DNA from: CAG-390 sp964522215
GTDB taxonomy: Bacteria; Bacillota; Clostridia; Oscillospirales; CAG-272
Direction: 5' to 3'
Length of the DNA: 12,253 bases
Assembly: GCA_964522215.1 (NCBI GenBank)
Contig: CAZFVR010000038.1
Location: 1-12,253, forward strand
Positions within the stretch are counted from its first letter, which is position 1. Each line of letters begins with the position of its first letter. The translations under genes and the position numbers were made by a program. Positions 5,291 to 12,206 of this stretch are shown one piece after another. The notes below the pieces were generated by a model that saw only the letters and a program-made list of their open reading frames with translations, did not search any database and was not told the origin of the DNA.

Positions 5291-5594
5291 ATCAAAGATA
5301 TCAATACGATCTTATCAAACCAACGAGAAAGAATAGTACCCCTGCGGTCACTGTCAAAGAGAGCCGACGATGATGCGAATGCGGCACAAACCAACGGGCG
5401 AATGGACTTTTGAGGGCGGACCGAGGGCGTGGGCGACTGCGCTGTAGTATCCGACGGGGTGCGTTGCCGTTATCACTGCGCTGTGCATTATCGTGCGCAT
5501 AGAGTGGGTAATTCCGATTTCGGGTGGTACCGCGGATAAAATTTATGTTTATTCGCCCCGAACGCAAGCAATACTTGCGTTCGGGGCTTTTTTG
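5291..5594 (+). promoter_or_regulatory. T-box riboswitch, tryptophan (UGG) specifier
   Basis: This is a T-box leader of about 300 nt. The T-box proper, GGGTGGTACCGCGG, is at 5522-5535. The specifier region reads GAA-TGG-ACTTTTGAG (5400-5414), placing a UGG Trp codon at 5403-5405 in the usual frame before the CUUUUGAG strand of Stem I. Stem I hallmarks AGTA (near 5328-5331) and AGAGAGCCG (from about 5358) are present, as is a Stem III-like CGACGGGG...CCGTTAT. The antiterminator forms by pairing 5521-5524 with 5557-5560 and 5532-5540 with 5548-5556, exposing the UGGU bulge at 5525-5528. This is mutually exclusive with the terminator stem at 5555-5587. Uncharged tRNA-Trp is expected to stabilise the antiterminator and allow transcription of trpXYZ. 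One oddity is that the bulge ends in U rather than the C expected opposite a G discriminator base. Confidence 0.92.
5555..5593 (+). terminator. T-box attenuator terminator
   Basis: GCCCCGAACGCAAG (5555-5568) and its perfect 14-bp complement (5574-5587), with a 5-base loop, are followed by TTTTTT (5588-5593). Bases 5555-5560 are shared with the antiterminator, giving the switch. It sits 26 bases before the trpX start codon. Confidence 0.9.
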
Positions 5595-5619
5595 ATATAA
5601 AAACAAGGAGGATCTAAAA

Positions 5620-6648
5620 ATGAGATCAAAAATGAATAAGAAGAACACGACTGCACGCGCGCTGATCTGTGCCGCGCTTGCCTGCCTTTTGGCACTCTCC
5701 GCACTCGCCCTTACCTCCTGTGAGGATAGGCAGACCCTAAGCCAAAAGCTTGCCGCGGGGGAGCCGATAAAAATAGGCATAATACAGCTCTCCCCCAACC
5801 CATCCCTTGACAACTGCCGCCGCGGCATCATGGAGGCACTTGAGAAGTCGGGGATAACGATGGAGTACGACCTGCAAGTAGGCTCGCCCAACTCCGCCGA
5901 GGCGGATTGCGCATCCTTTGCCGGCAGGATGGTAGCAGACGGCGCCGACCTGATAATAGCCATTGCCACCCCGGCCGCACGCTCGGCCGCCACAGCCGCC
6001 GCCGATACCGGCATCCCGGTGATCTTTTGCGCCGTCTCCGACCCTGTGGGTGCAGGTCTTGCCGAAAGCCTTGAGCGCCCCGGCTACAACGCCACAGGCA
6101 CATCCGATGTGCTTGACATGGAGCTTCACCTTGATATGATCCTGCAGCTGCAGCCGACGGCAAAAACGATAGGCGTTGTCTACACGACCTCAGAGGAGAA
6201 CTCGCTGACACAGCTGCGGGCGTTGCGCACGGCATGCGAGGCGCGAGGTGTGACTGTATACACCGCCGCGGTGCAGGGTGCAGCGGATATTCCCGCAGCG
6301 GCCGCCACGGTAGCCAAAAGCAGTGACTGCATACTTAATTTTACCGACAACAATGTAGTCCAAAGCCTCTCGGTGCTTCTTTCCGCCGCCGCTGACTCGG
6401 GCATTCCGGTATACGGCTCGGAGGTGGAGCAGGTCAAAGGAGGCTGTGCCGCCTCAATGTCGATAGACTACGTGGCACTGGGACGGCTCACCGGCGAGCA
6501 GGCGATAGAGGTCATACGCGGTGCTGACCCCGCCACGCTCCCCGTCCGAAAGCTGAGCGACGCCGAGCCGGTGCTGAACCCCACAGCCCTCGCCTCCCTC
6601 GGCATATCGATACCGGACAGCTTTGCCGCGGCCGAGCGCGTGGGTTGA
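5620..6648 (+). CDS. trpX: tryptophan ABC transporter substrate-binding lipoprotein (TrpX-like)
   Basis: The protein has 342 residues of the ABC_sub_bind family (PF04392 type). It has a basic N-terminus, a hydrophobic core (residues 12-30) and a lipobox LTSC with Cys34 as the lipid-modified residue, so it is anchored outside the cytoplasmic membrane. Mature-domain signatures are KIGIIQLSPNPSLDNCRRGIMEAL (51-74), ADLIIAIATPAA, IPVIFCAVSDPVGAGL, TGTSDVLDMELHLDMI, KTIGVVYTTSEENS, ILNFTDNNVVQS, and IPVYGSEVEQVKGGCAASMSIDY. These form two Rossmann-like lobes. The start is clear, with AAGGAGG 8 bases upstream of ATG 5620. It is the first gene after the UGG T-box, which makes tryptophan (or a precursor such as an indole compound) the expected ligand. 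The family is named TrpX in Streptococcus and Clostridia. Binding specificity itself is not visible from sequence. Confidence 0.92.
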   Translation: MRSKMNKKNTTARALICAALACLLALSALALTSCEDRQTLSQKLAAGEPIKIGIIQLSPNPSLDNCRRGIMEALEKSGITMEYDLQVGSPNSAEADCASFAGRMVADGADLIIAIATPAARSAATAAADTGIPVIFCAVSDPVGAGLAESLERPGYNATGTSDVLDMELHLDMILQLQPTAKTIGVVYTTSEENSLTQLRALRTACEARGVTVYTAAVQGAADIPAAAATVAKSSDCILNFTDNNVVQSLSVLLSAAADSGIPVYGSEVEQVKGGCAASMSIDYVALGRLTGEQAIEVIRGADPATLPVRKLSDAEPVLNPTALASLGISIPDSFAAAERVG

Positions 6649-6710
6649 TCCCGCTCGCCGACCTATAAAATAAAAAAGCGGCCGCCGAGCCGCAGATGAA
6701 AGGCCAAAAA

Positions 6711-7652
6711 ATGATCTCTGTTTTATCATCCCTTGAGCTTTGCATACGCCTGGGACTTGTATATTCGATACTGGCCATGGGCTACTATGTAAGCTACTCG
6801 ATACTCGACTTTCCCGACCTTACCACCGAGGGGACATACCTTGCCGGAGCGGTGGTGTACGGCATTTTGGTCACGCAGGGTGTGAGCGGCATTGTTGGAA
6901 TACTTGCTGCGGCTGCCGTTGGTGCGGCATTTGGCGCGCTGACCGGCATTTTAAACGTAAAACTAAAGATAAGACCTCTCCTTTGCGGAATATTGGTCTC
7001 CACTGCGCTGATATCGGTAGATCTTGTTGCCACCTCGGCAGGTGCGGCCGCCGAGGCGGGTGAATTTGACCTGAGCGGCGGACTTTACTCCACCCTAAAC
7101 CTTGCGCAATGCGAGGCGGCGATAAAAAACGTGCTCCCGTTTTCGCTGATCCCCGCACGTGCCGGTGCGTTTCAGCCGCGGGTGGATGTGCTATTTTTGT
7201 TCTTTGCCCTGCTCTGCAAGCTGGCACTTGATCTGTTCTTTAAAACTCGCCGCGGCATGCTGCTTCGCGCCGCGGGAGAGAACCCCTCCTTTGTTTGCGC
7301 ACTCTCCCGCGATCCGGGAAACAGCCGCGTGCTGGGACTTGCCATCGGCAATGCCATGGCTGCGGTGGCGGGTGCGCTTTACACCACCGTCAGCGGCAAT
7401 GTTAACCAAAGCATGGGGGTGGGAATGGTAGTGATCGGTCTTGGCTCGCTGATGATAGGCACATCCGTCTTTCGCCGCGTACGCTTTATGCGGAGCACCA
7501 CAAAGGTGATACTTGGCGCCATCATCTACCAAGCCTGCCTTGTGGCGGCCTCGATGCTCGGCGTGCCCTCTGCCTACAATAAGCTTATAATGGCCGTGCT
7601 GTTTACCCTCTCCCTTGTCATGAGCCGCGGCTCAAAGGAGCGTGCAAAATGA
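6711..7652 (+). CDS. trpY: tryptophan ABC transporter permease (TrpY-like)
   Basis: The protein has 313 residues of the branched-chain-permease-like family (BPD_transp_2). About eight hydrophobic segments are visible, starting with LCIRLGLVYSILAMGYYVSYSIL and ending with KLIMAVLFTLSLVMSRG. The DFPDLTTEGTYLAGA segment after the first helix and the cytoplasmic loop RRGMLLRAAGENPSFVCALSRDPGNSRVLGLAIGNA are typical of the family. The loop is the likely coupling helix to the ATPase. I prefer ATG 6711 over ATG 6696. AAAGG lies 7 bases before 6711, whereas 6696 has no ribosome binding site and its extra residues (MKGQK) arise from that AAAGG. It follows trpX by 62 bases, containing a small GCGGC/GCCGC hairpin, and overlaps the ATPase gene by 4 bases (ATGA). 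Confidence 0.9.
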   Translation: MISVLSSLELCIRLGLVYSILAMGYYVSYSILDFPDLTTEGTYLAGAVVYGILVTQGVSGIVGILAAAAVGAAFGALTGILNVKLKIRPLLCGILVSTALISVDLVATSAGAAAEAGEFDLSGGLYSTLNLAQCEAAIKNVLPFSLIPARAGAFQPRVDVLFLFFALLCKLALDLFFKTRRGMLLRAAGENPSFVCALSRDPGNSRVLGLAIGNAMAAVAGALYTTVSGNVNQSMGVGMVVIGLGSLMIGTSVFRRVRFMRSTTKVILGAIIYQACLVAASMLGVPSAYNKLIMAVLFTLSLVMSRGSKERAK

Positions 7653-8536
7653 ATGCAAAAATGAATACGAATAAAAAAGATCCATCCGTCACCCCCATGG
7701 GTGCAGCCCCCTGCGAGATGATATGTCTTGATAGGATAAAAAAGATATACAACCCGGGAAGCGTCAGCGAGATGTGCCTGTTTTCCGACTTTTCGCTCTC
7801 GGTCGCGCGCAGCTCGTTTGTATCGATAGTCGGCTCAAACGGCAGTGGCAAGACCTCACTGCTCAACATGATATGCGGCTCTATCTCCCCCGACAGCGGA
7901 CGCGTGCTTATAGGCGGGCGGGATGTTACCTCAATGCCCGAGCATCAAAGATACTCCAACATAGGCCGCGTATGGCAGGATCCCGCACGCGGGAGCTGCT
8001 CCGGCATGACGGTGCTTGAAAATATGGCGCTTGCCGATTGCGGACCGTCGGATCCCGCAGGATCACGGAGCAGTCGCCACGGCGCAAAGTGCCGCCCGTT
8101 TGATCTTTCACGCGGCATACGCCGATCGCGGATAGAGCTTTATCGTGAAAAGCTGGCTGACCTGCACTTGGGGCTTGAGGATAAGCTTTATCAGCCTGCG
8201 GGCACACTATCCGGCGGTCAGCGTCAGGCGCTGGCGCTTGTTATGGCCACCATGACCCCAATAGACATATTGATTCTTGACGAGCACACCGCCGCGCTTG
8301 ACCCCAAAAGTGCAGAGGTGGTAATGGAGCTGACCGACAAAGCCGTGCGCGAGGGCGGACTTACCGCGCTGATGGTGACCCACAACCTGCGATTTGCCGC
8401 CGACTACGGCGACAGGCTTATAATGATGCACGCGGGAGAGGCAGTGCTTGATGTTGCGGGGGAGGATAAACGTCGCCGCACCGTATCTGATCTTGTGGGG
8501 CTTTTCACCGATATCAGTATAGAATGTGGGAACTGA
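7649..8536 (+). CDS. trpZ: tryptophan ABC transporter ATP-binding protein (TrpZ-like)
   Basis: The protein has 295 residues. It is a complete ABC ATPase: Walker A GSNGSGKT (62-69), Q-loop Gln110 in RVWQDP, signature LSGGQ (187-191), Walker B ILILDE with Glu212 (207-212), D-loop AALDPK, and H-loop His245 in VTHN. The DEHTAALDPK sequence and the basic insert between Q-loop and signature (about 131-165) are typical of the ATPases that partner ABC_sub_bind/TrpXY systems. The first ~24 residues are a polar extension before the nucleotide-binding fold. Translation is coupled to the permease by an ATGA overlap, and AAAGGAG lies upstream inside trpY. It is the last gene of the operon. A 14-bp hairpin follows 40 bases downstream. 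Confidence 0.93.
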   Translation: MNAKMNTNKKDPSVTPMGAAPCEMICLDRIKKIYNPGSVSEMCLFSDFSLSVARSSFVSIVGSNGSGKTSLLNMICGSISPDSGRVLIGGRDVTSMPEHQRYSNIGRVWQDPARGSCSGMTVLENMALADCGPSDPAGSRSSRHGAKCRPFDLSRGIRRSRIELYREKLADLHLGLEDKLYQPAGTLSGGQRQALALVMATMTPIDILILDEHTAALDPKSAEVVMELTDKAVREGGLTALMVTHNLRFAADYGDRLIMMHAGEAVLDVAGEDKRRRTVSDLVGLFTDISIECGN

Positions 8537-8576
8537 CGAAGGATATCAACGGACGACTCACTCTCCCAATACCGCC

Positions 8577-8607
8577 AAGACCGCAGGGATATGATCCCTG
8601 CGGTCTT
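8577..8607 (+). terminator. putative terminator of the trpXYZ operon
   Basis: AAGACCGCAGGGAT (8577-8590) and ATCCCTGCGGTCTT (8594-8607) form a perfect 14-bp stem with a 3-base loop. No run of T follows directly (GCATTCATCC), but a T-rich stretch begins about 18 bases later. It is therefore a non-canonical terminator or an mRNA 3'-stabilising hairpin. Confidence 0.5.
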
Positions 8608-8690
8608 GCATTCATCCTAAATTATATTTTTGTTATATTTAATATAGGAAGCTTTTCGGTCATCCTCCCGCGTGCGGGATAGATGTCCTA

Positions 8691-10082
8691 TTACTTTCTC
8701 TTTTTTGCAACCACAGCGGCTCCAAGCACAGCGGTGAGAGCTACAGCGGCAACTGCCACGGAGGATCCGCATCCGCCGGAGGTGGTGGCAGCGGCAGTGG
8801 TCACGGGTGTAGTATCCTGCACGGGTTCCTTTGTCGTTTCGTCCGCGGGAGCGGCAGTCGTATCGACCTTAGGCTCGGCAGTAGTCTCCTCGGGCTTTTC
8901 GGTCACAACGGGAGCAGCAGTGGTCTCCTCAACTTTGAGTCTTGCGGAGATGTTCTTTACATAATCCTCAACGATCGGACGGCCGATATCGGTCAGGGGA
9001 GCCATAAAGATCTGGTCAGAGCCCTCGTTGCACTGGTCGCCTACATAAAGGATATCGTTGACAACATAAATGTTAACAAGAGAGTTAACGCCGCTAAAGT
9101 CAAATACATCGCAGGTGCCGTCAACATTGGCGGTGGTCAGCTCAATGGTCTTGATAAGGTTGAGCGTCAGCTTATCGTAAACACAGATGCAGGTAGGACC
9201 GGACTGGCTGGTAACGAGAACATAGTCCTCCCACAGCTCAACGCCGTAGCCCTTCTTTTGGGAAACAGTCTTTTGTACGTTTTTGCCGTCGGCGGAGATC
9301 ACCATAAGTCCGCTGCCGAACTCGGCGGTGCAGCCAAGGTAGATGGTGCCGTCCTCATCAACATCAATATAGTTGGCATCGCTCATGCTGAAGGGGGCCT
9401 TGGAGAGGTCTATCCGGCCGGAATCCGCAAAGGTGGTATCAACTACGGGGTTGGCGGGATCGGTAACATCAAATCTGTAGATGTAGTCAACATCATAGTT
9501 GGTAACAACATAGAGATAGTAATTGCTGCCGATCTGACGTACGGCAACACCGTTAACACCGATCTTAACGCCGGCTTCAACAGTAATGAATACATTGCGG
9601 GAGACTTCCTTAAGCCAACCGTCGCTGCCCTTTTCGTCATACTTTACAACAGCAATGGAGGCAAAGTCTTTATTGGTGCGGCTGGCAAGACCGCAATAGA
9701 GATAGCCGCGGTCATCGCAAACGATTCCCTTGGGGTAGGATACCGAGCTGCCATCAGCCTCGGTATGTACGTACGTACCTGCAAGCTTACCGGTCTTGCC
9801 GTCAAACATCTCAACAGCAGAGGATCCGGCCGTGTGGAGGTATCCGCCAAATACATATGCGCCGTCGGGGGATACGGCAAAGCCGCGCATGGTCTTGGAT
9901 GCATTGCCAAGAGTGCCGTTGGTATCATACTCGGCAAAGTTAAAGCCAAGCTGGGTCTGGGTAAAGATGCTGAACTTTACATCGTTCCACACCTCGGGGC
10001 CTACGATAGCACCGGTAGGAATAGCCATCAGCGCGGCGATCATCAAACAAACAAGTGTACATGCGAAGATTCTTTTTTTCAT
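8691..10082 (-). CDS. secreted beta-propeller-like surface protein with C-terminal anchor
   Basis: The protein has 463 residues. It has a Sec signal peptide (residues 1 to about 25, MKKR then a hydrophobic core, ending near TGA). An extracellular domain of about 350 residues has repeating strand-like blocks of beta-propeller type: GFAVSPDGAYVFGGYL, KGIVCDDRGYLYCGL, NYIDVDEDGTIYLGCTAE, YGVELWEDYVLVTSQSG, NIYVVNDILYVGD. A stalk at about 384-434 contains five degenerate [E/D]-T-T-x-x-P repeats. The end is SGGCG at 435-439, a hydrophobic helix, and KKRK. The C-terminus resembles tripartite sorting signals (motif, helix, basic tail) but has no LPXTG. The role is unknown; a cell-surface binding protein is likely. 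The start has AAAGGAG close upstream. It lies 93 bases downstream of aspS on the same strand, but shares no obvious function with it. A TATAAT (10116-10121, minus) with no good -35 could be a weak promoter. Confidence 0.85.
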   Translation of the reverse strand: MKKRIFACTLVCLMIAALMAIPTGAIVGPEVWNDVKFSIFTQTQLGFNFAEYDTNGTLGNASKTMRGFAVSPDGAYVFGGYLHTAGSSAVEMFDGKTGKLAGTYVHTEADGSSVSYPKGIVCDDRGYLYCGLASRTNKDFASIAVVKYDEKGSDGWLKEVSRNVFITVEAGVKIGVNGVAVRQIGSNYYLYVVTNYDVDYIYRFDVTDPANPVVDTTFADSGRIDLSKAPFSMSDANYIDVDEDGTIYLGCTAEFGSGLMVISADGKNVQKTVSQKKGYGVELWEDYVLVTSQSGPTCICVYDKLTLNLIKTIELTTANVDGTCDVFDFSGVNSLVNIYVVNDILYVGDQCNEGSDQIFMAPLTDIGRPIVEDYVKNISARLKVEETTAAPVVTEKPEETTAEPKVDTTAAPADETTKEPVQDTTPVTTAAATTSGGCGSSVAVAAVALTAVLGAAVVAKKRK

Positions 10083-10175
10083 GAGTTTTCTCCTTTTGTT
10101 ATATTGTTGCGATGGATTATATATGTACAGCCCAGCAGCATCTGCCCGCGTGGGATCAATACCAAGGATCTGAGG

Positions 10176-11462
10176 TCAGGGAGCCAAACGGTCGGGACCA
10201 CGGAAGATGAACTGCGCCTCTTTGATACCGATGTTGAGGAAGAGCATTGTCATGCGGTCAACACCAAGGCCAAAGCCGCCGTGAGGCGGGCAGCCGTAAC
10301 GGAAAAATTCGGTGTAGAACTTAACATCCTCGCCAAGTCCCTTTTCGGCGGCGTTGGCGCAAAGCTCGGCATAGCGGTGCTCACGCTGTGCACCGGAGGT
10401 GATCTCCACTCCGCGCCAGATAAGATCGTACCCCTGCGGGATGCCATCCTTGCGCATATGGTAGAAAGGACGCTTGTCAAGAGCAAAGTCGGTCACAAAC
10501 AAGAATTCATGGCCAAACATATCCTGCGCCAGCTTGTAGGTCATACGCTCAGCATCGGTGGTGAGATCTCCCTTTTCGGAATCCGGCACGGTGTAGCCGT
10601 ATCTTGCCTCAAGCTCGCGGTAGATATCCGCAACACTCATGACGGGGAAAGGCTTTGTGGGTACAACTGTATCAAGCCCGAACAGTCGCTTGATATCATC
10701 CGCATATTTGGGGACGATATGCTCCATCATATCGGTGATCATATCCTCCTCAAACTTCATAACGTCACGGAAGGAATCGATATAGGAGAATTCAAGGTCA
10801 AAGCCGGTAAACTCGGTGGCGTGCTTGCTGGTGTGCGATTTTTCGGCACGGAAGACGGGCGCTACCTCAAAAACGCGCTCAAAGCCGGCAGCCATGGCCA
10901 TCTGCTTATAAAACTGCGGAGATTGCGCAAGGTACGCATCGCGGTCAAAATAGTTGAGCTTAAATACCTCGGATCCGCTCTCGGAGGCCGCGCCTATGAT
11001 CTTGGGCGAATGGAACTCAAGGAAGTTGCGATCAAGCAGGAACTGGCGCATTGCGGCGACCATATCTGTTTGAAGCTTAAAGATAAGCGTGTTGCGCTCG
11101 GTGCGAAGATCCACCCAGCGAAAATCAAGACGGGAATCGATAGCCGAATCCGGCTTGATGGGAAGCGCATCGGCAATAGAATCTATGCTGATGGATGTGG
11201 GCAGTATCTCGATACCGCCAAGCTTTACATAGTCGTTGGCAACAGCCTCGCCCTCTATCGTTACAACAGAGTCAAGTGTCATGCGATCGACCTCAGCGGA
11301 CATCTCCGCGCTTTTTTCCTTTTCAAGGGTCACTTGGATCTTGCCCGTGATATCGCGAATGACCAAAAAGGCCATAGTGCGCTTGTTGCGCAGATTTTCA
11401 ACGAATCCGCGGATCTTTACCTTACTGCCGGGAGTTACGGCATTTATATATGTACGCTCCAT
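10176..11462 (-). CDS. aspS: aspartate--tRNA ligase, archaeal/eukaryal type, probably non-discriminating (Asp/Asn)
   Basis: The protein has 428 residues, class II synthetase. An OB-fold anticodon-binding domain (about 13-100; KIRGFVENLRN...AFLVIRDITGKIQV) is followed by the catalytic core. Motif 1 is FLEFHSPKI (147-155), with SPQFYKQ at 181-187. Motif 2 is FRAEKSHTSKHATEF (204-218) followed by TGFDLEFSYID, which fits AspRS (G-x-D-x-E) rather than AsnRS. Motif 3 is GLGVDRMTMLFL (398-409). The end, RGPDRLAP, resembles the AspRS end RDPxRLxP. It lacks the ~130-residue GAD insertion of bacterial AspRS (about 590 residues), so it is the short archaeal-type enzyme. In bacteria this type is often annotated as aspartate--tRNA(Asn) ligase and can mis-charge tRNA-Asn for amidation by GatCAB. 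Whether this one discriminates cannot be told here. It has its own promoter, and AAAGG lies about 11 bases before the ATG. Confidence 0.93.
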   Translation of the reverse strand: MERTYINAVTPGSKVKIRGFVENLRNKRTMAFLVIRDITGKIQVTLEKEKSAEMSAEVDRMTLDSVVTIEGEAVANDYVKLGGIEILPTSISIDSIADALPIKPDSAIDSRLDFRWVDLRTERNTLIFKLQTDMVAAMRQFLLDRNFLEFHSPKIIGAASESGSEVFKLNYFDRDAYLAQSPQFYKQMAMAAGFERVFEVAPVFRAEKSHTSKHATEFTGFDLEFSYIDSFRDVMKFEEDMITDMMEHIVPKYADDIKRLFGLDTVVPTKPFPVMSVADIYRELEARYGYTVPDSEKGDLTTDAERMTYKLAQDMFGHEFLFVTDFALDKRPFYHMRKDGIPQGYDLIWRGVEITSGAQREHRYAELCANAAEKGLGEDVKFYTEFFRYGCPPHGGFGLGVDRMTMLFLNIGIKEAQFIFRGPDRLAP

Positions 11463-11509
11463 GTTAAACCATGCCTTTCAAGATAAAGTGTCATAAATTT
11501 GATATTAAT

Positions 11510-11538
11510 ATTTTAACACAGAGAGGCGGCACTGTCAA
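11510..11538 (-). promoter_or_regulatory. promoter of aspS
   Basis: On the minus strand TTGACA (11533-11538) and TAAAAT (11510-11515) are 17 bases apart. The start would be near 11503, leaving a leader of about 40 bases with no T-box or other visible regulatory RNA. Confidence 0.75.
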
Positions 11539-11619
11539 GTCTTTTTGGCACATCCGAACAAATAACCGCCGAATGCGGGCGCGAAAATATAAAAAATTTT
11601 ATTTTTTTGCTTTTTGCTA

Positions 11620-11648
11620 TTGCAAACGGAGCAAAGATGTGGTATAAT
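11620..11648 (+). promoter_or_regulatory. promoter of tRNA-Ala
   Basis: TTGCAA (11620-11625) and TATAAT (11643-11648) are separated by 17 bases. The start would be near 11655, leaving a ~27-base 5' leader containing a 7-bp hairpin (CTCGGGG-ATAG-CTCCGAG) that RNase P would remove. Confidence 0.75.
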
Positions 11649-11681
11649 ATTATCCGCGGCTCGGGGATAGCTCCGAGATAT

Positions 11682-11757
11682 GGGGGTGTAGCTCAGTTGG
11701 GAGAGCGCTGCGTTCGCAACGCAGAGGTCATGGGTTCGAACCCCACCATCTCCACCA
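11682..11757 (+). tRNA. tRNA-Ala (anticodon CGC)
   Basis: This is a 76-nt cloverleaf with encoded CCA. The acceptor stem GGGGGTG pairs with CATCTCC, including G3-U70, the alanine identity pair, with discriminator A73. The D arm is GCTC...GAGC. The anticodon stem CTGCG/CGCAG holds the loop TTCGCAA, so the anticodon is CGC and reads GCG. The variable loop is AGGTC and the T arm carries TTCGAAC. One A-C mismatch (49-65) closes the T stem. It stands as a single gene with its own promoter and a strong terminator. Confidence 0.95.
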
Positions 11758-11796
11758 ATAATAAAAGGGACGGCTTCAGCCGTCCCTTTTATTATT
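11757..11796 (+). terminator. terminator of tRNA-Ala
   Basis: AATAATAAAAGGGACGGC-TTCA-GCCGTCCC followed by TTTTATTATT forms a near-perfect stem of up to 18 bp with a four-base loop and a T-rich 3' arm. The stem starts at the CCA end of the tRNA. The same hairpin opens each copy of the 178-bp repeat. Confidence 0.85.
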
Positions 11797-12206
11797 GCCG
11801 GAAATGAACTCGTTCGGACCCACTACAAGGCCGCAAGGCCTTGTATAGCTTTGCGCCAAGGTGAAGAAAAGAATTAGCAGTCCATACGCGCAAAGCGGGG
11901 TTCAGAACCCCACCGTTAATTAACTTCGCTTACCTTTAATAAAAGGGACGGCTTCAGCCGTCCCTTTTATTATTGCCGGAAATGAACTCGTTCGGACCCA
12001 CTACAAGGCCGCAAGGCCTTGTATAGCTTTGCGCCAAGGTGAAGAAAAGAATTAGCAGTCCATACGCGCAAAGCGGGGTTCAGAACCCCACCGTTAATTA
12101 ACTTCGCTTACCTTTAATAAAAGGGACGGCTTCAGCCGTCCCTTTTATTATTGCCGGAAATGAATCCGTTCGGACCCACTACAAGGCCGCAAGGCCTTGT
12201 ATAGCT
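11759..12206. repeat. 178-bp hairpin-rich tandem repeat, two full copies and one partial
   Basis: Copy 1 is 11759-11936 and copy 2 is 11937-12114, with no difference seen by eye. Copy 3 runs 12115-12206 with two substitutions near 12163-12165 before diverging. Each full copy has four hairpins. A is the terminator stem (11763-11790). B is TACAAGGCC-GCAA-GGCCTTGTA (11824-11845, GNRA loop). C is GCTTTGCGC paired with GCGCAAAGC across a 31-base loop (11848-11896). D is GGGGTT-CAG-AACCCC (11897-11911). The palindrome GTTAATTAAC follows. D plus its 3' flank matches the T-arm and 3' side of the neighbouring tRNA-Ala with one inserted A. No ORF with a ribosome binding site is present. It could be an interspersed non-coding repeat, a tRNA-derived element or a structured RNA. 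Confidence 0.9.

Noticed and set aside
4615..5394. Minus-strand open frames across the tepA 3' end and the following intergenic region
   Set aside because: They mirror tepA and the structured element, have no ribosome binding site and show no recognisable domain.
8666..8679. TCCCGCGTGCGGGA as terminator of the surface protein gene
   Set aside because: The stem is only 5-6 bp with a very tight loop and no T-run follows on the minus strand. Too weak to call.
9258..11486. A 742-codon open frame on the plus strand
   Set aside because: It is antisense to two clearly recognised genes (surface protein and AspRS), has no ribosome binding site and reads as low-complexity mirror sequence. Long antisense frames are common opposite GC-rich codon usage.
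11607..11807. Plus-strand ORF of 66 codons over the tRNA
   Set aside because: It crosses the tRNA promoter, the tRNA itself and the terminator, so it is not a gene.
11759..12206. CRISPR array or origin iterons
   Set aside because: The units are contiguous 178-bp copies without unique spacers, and no cas genes, DnaA boxes or replication genes are nearby.
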